64,000 nt of DNA, from the NCBI GenBank assembly GCA_900315875.1, contig ONAX01000001.1, positions 38,783 to 102,782 of the forward strand, given 5' to 3'. The stretch is from an uncultured Eubacteriales bacterium (GTDB lineage: Bacteria > Bacillota > Clostridia > Oscillospirales > Acutalibacteraceae). Under the pieces are notes generated by a model, which saw nothing but the letters and a program-made list of their open reading frames with translations, did not search any database and was not told where the DNA came from. How positions within the stretch are numbered: the first letter of the stretch is position 1; each line of letters begins with the position of its first letter. Both the position numbers and the translations under genes were made by a program. Of the stretch, positions 62,068 through 64,000 are shown piece by piece.

Positions 62068-63911
62068 CAACTCTCATTCTTGCAGTTCTCCTGCAGATAC
62101 TCGCCTCCCGGCCGCAGCAGCCGGAAGGCCGTCTTCTTACCATGCATGACGCTGTGCTCGGACGCAGCCTGTACCCCGAAAGCAAAGCCTGGCATTGGGA
62201 AGGAAACGATCTGAAAGAAGGGCGTGCACCGGCACAGATCAGGAAATGGACGCTGCCTGAAGAAGACGCGGAAGGCATAGTGATCGGTCAGAGCGTTTCC
62301 CGCAACGAATTCGGAATAAAGGAAGGGGTATTCCCCTCCCCGTCGGGAAAATACCTCGCTGTTTACCGCAAGGACGAGAGCGCAGTATCCCAGTTTCCGC
62401 TGCTGGACATAACTACCCGCACCGGCAGTCTCGTGTCAATCCGTTATCCAATGAACGGAATGCCTTCCGAAAGGATCAGCCTTCTGGTGTGTGACACGAC
62501 AGGCAACGTCATCTCAACGATAATTCCTTCTGAATTCAGCGAAGAACGCTATCTTACGTGCGTCAGTTGGAGTCCGGACGAAAAATACATCTTCATACAG
62601 GTTCTCGACCGGGAGCAGCATCACATGGTGCTGAACCAATACAGGGCTTCGGACGGCACCTACGTCCGCACCATCCTTAAAGAAGAGAACGACGCCTGGG
62701 TGGAGCCGCAGGACCCCCTGCACTTTCTCAGGGGCCGATATGAATTCATCTACCGGACCGACAACCGCGACGGCTACAAGAACCTATATCTCTGTGACAC
62801 TGTAGGTAACGTGCGAAGGCTTCCCACTGCTTATGCCGATATTCAATACGTCGCCGATGACGGTCGCCACGTGTTCTACACTTCCGCCGAAGTATCCCCT
62901 GTCGAGAATCATCTGTTCTGCATTGATGTAGGAAGGAAGCCTGTGGCAAAGACCCGTTTCGGGGGGCCAAGACGGCTCACCTTCGAAGAAGGCTGGCACC
63001 GCATCAGCATGAACGCTGCGTGCACCCGTTTTATCGACAGCTGGAGTTCGTTCAACGTCCCCGGCAAAGTTGCGGTCAGTTCCACCGACGGAAAACACTC
63101 CGAACTTCTGTTCGAAGCCGGCGATCCCCTATCGGGATATGCTTCCGCAGAAGTTGAAATGGGTGCCGTTCCTTCCGCAGACGGAGCCTTCCCGAACTAC
63201 TACCGTCTATACAAGCCGCTGGGTTTCGACCCGGCAAAAAAATACCCTGTAATAGTTTATGTATATGGCGGGCCGCATTCCCAGATGGTGCAGGACACGT
63301 GGCTGGGCGGAATCAGGATGTGGGAAATGCTGATGGCACAGAAAGGATATGTGGTTTACGTGCAGGACAACCGCGGTACTTCGAACCGTGGTGCAGCATT
63401 CGAAAAGGCCATCAACCGGCAGTGCGGGCAGGCCGAGATGGCCGACCAGGTCGCCGGCATCCGGGAGCTGATGAAACAGCCCTGGATAGACAGGGAGCGC
63501 ATTGGGGTGCATGGCTGGAGTTATGGAGGGTTCATGACCATATCTCTTCTTACAAACTATCCCGAAATATATAAGGTAGGAGTCGCGGGCGGCCCGGTCA
63601 TCGACTGGAAATGGTACGAGGTGATGTACGGAGAACGATATATGGATACACCCGAAACGAACCCTGATGGTTTTGCCCTGACCTCCCTCATCGGCAAGGC
63701 TGCATCTTTGAAAAGAAAACTTCTCATCTGCCAGGGTGCAATCGACAATACCGTGGTCTGGCAGCACAGCCTCAATTTCGTGCAGGAGTGCATAGAGAAC
63801 GGTGTACAGCTCGACTACTTCCCCTATCCACGCTCCGAACATAACGTTTTCGGGCGCTGGAGAGTGCATCTCATGGACAAGGTAACCGACTATTTCGATT
63901 TATATTTATGA
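62064..63911 (+). CDS. S9 family dipeptidyl-peptidase IV-like peptidase
   Basis: 615 residues. A short hydrophobic signal (about 1-16) precedes a DPP-IV N-terminal beta-propeller (about 70-390) and the C-terminal alpha/beta-hydrolase peptidase domain. The catalytic Ser486 is in GWSYGG, the Asp in GAIDNTV, and the His in SEHNV. It is slightly shorter than the ~720-residue norm of the family, mostly in the propeller. It cleaves X-Pro/X-Ala dipeptides by family. It is coupled to the M20 gene by ATGA overlap. Typical of Bacteroidales periplasmic peptide metabolism. Confidence 0.88.
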   Translation: MTTLILAVLLQILASRPQQPEGRLLTMHDAVLGRSLYPESKAWHWEGNDLKEGRAPAQIRKWTLPEEDAEGIVIGQSVSRNEFGIKEGVFPSPSGKYLAVYRKDESAVSQFPLLDITTRTGSLVSIRYPMNGMPSERISLLVCDTTGNVISTIIPSEFSEERYLTCVSWSPDEKYIFIQVLDREQHHMVLNQYRASDGTYVRTILKEENDAWVEPQDPLHFLRGRYEFIYRTDNRDGYKNLYLCDTVGNVRRLPTAYADIQYVADDGRHVFYTSAEVSPVENHLFCIDVGRKPVAKTRFGGPRRLTFEEGWHRISMNAACTRFIDSWSSFNVPGKVAVSSTDGKHSELLFEAGDPLSGYASAEVEMGAVPSADGAFPNYYRLYKPLGFDPAKKYPVIVYVYGGPHSQMVQDTWLGGIRMWEMLMAQKGYVVYVQDNRGTSNRGAAFEKAINRQCGQAEMADQVAGIRELMKQPWIDRERIGVHGWSYGGFMTISLLTNYPEIYKVGVAGGPVIDWKWYEVMYGERYMDTPETNPDGFALTSLIGKAASLKRKLLICQGAIDNTVVWQHSLNFVQECIENGVQLDYFPYPRSEHNVFGRWRVHLMDKVTDYFDLYL

Positions 63912-64000
63912 AAGAATACATTGAAAAGAACAAGGAGCGTTTCTTCGAAGAGTTGTTCTCGGTTCTTAGGATTCCTTCGATAAGCGCCAAGGCTTCCCAT
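63908..64000 (+). CDS. M20-family dipeptidase, partial (5' end only)
   Basis: The first 31 residues (start MKEYIEKNKERFFEELF, then VLRIPSIS) match the N-terminus of M20/M25/M40 metallopeptidases; the window ends before the zinc site. It overlaps the S9 peptidase stop by four bases. Confidence 0.7.
   Translation, partial: MKEYIEKNKERFFEELFSVLRIPSISAKASH

Overview
The window reads as a Clostridia chromosome segment, probably Oscillospiraceae/Ruminococcus-like. This is inferred from strong AGGAGG-type ribosome binding sites, Firmicutes gene orders (rimP-nusA-ylxR-ylxQ-infB, DUF1934-argS), a YukD/EssC/WXG100 secretion locus, and intermediate GC. The last ~2.4 kb (61,600-64,000) does not fit and looks like Bacteroidota DNA.

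Layout. 21-2,625 (+): queuosine precursor genes queE-folE-queC-queF, then a lipoprotein esterase. 4,136-9,014 (-): the transcription/translation operon rimP-nusA-ylxR-ylxQ-infB, with a promoter and a leader hairpin. 9,149-15,877 (-): an rRNA methyltransferase, a P-type-ATPase-like protein with a degenerate catalytic site and a long repetitive disordered N-terminus, ribulose-phosphate epimerase, and a GT87-like membrane glycosyltransferase. 16,152-21,573 (-): ddl-murI-DUF1934-argS, a degenerate homocysteine-methyltransferase-like gene, and a small membrane protein. 21,955-25,692 (+): an NlpC/P60 cell-wall protein with four peptidoglycan-binding repeats, a possible small RNA, and glyA.

25,830-56,501 (-) is the striking part: a ~30 kb contiguous locus combining a type VII-like secretion apparatus with a phosphorylation circuit. 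It encodes an EssC-type triple ATPase with an N-terminal FHA domain, a YukD/EsaB ubiquitin-like protein, five WXG100-type proteins plus a similar small helical protein, and three further FHA proteins. It also encodes two kinase-TM-helical-domain proteins, a PP2C phosphatase, a membrane protein carrying three ETT/ETS-V/L-L motifs, a pseudo-protease-TM-FHA protein with two ETTVL motifs, a LytTR regulator, a TPR/beta protein, a BspA-like lipoprotein and a 3,375-residue Ig-like-repeat surface protein. No recognisable EssA, EssB or EsaA is present. A perfect TTGACA-17-TATAAT promoter (56,473-56,501) heads the locus, and internal hairpins and a second promoter divide it into sub-operons. My reading is that the kinases and phosphatase set the phosphorylation state of ETTVL motifs, FHA domains read it, and the output gates EssC-dependent export of the WXG100 proteins. 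This is inference from architecture only.

56,802-61,406 (-): small hypothetical membrane proteins, a dus gene, a zinc-ribbon protein and rarA. At about 61,600 a terminator for a leftward gene that is not present abuts three rightward, Shine-Dalgarno-less Bacteroidota-like genes (a small membrane-anchored protein, an S9/DPP-IV peptidase and the start of an M20 peptidase). This is most simply an assembly chimera.
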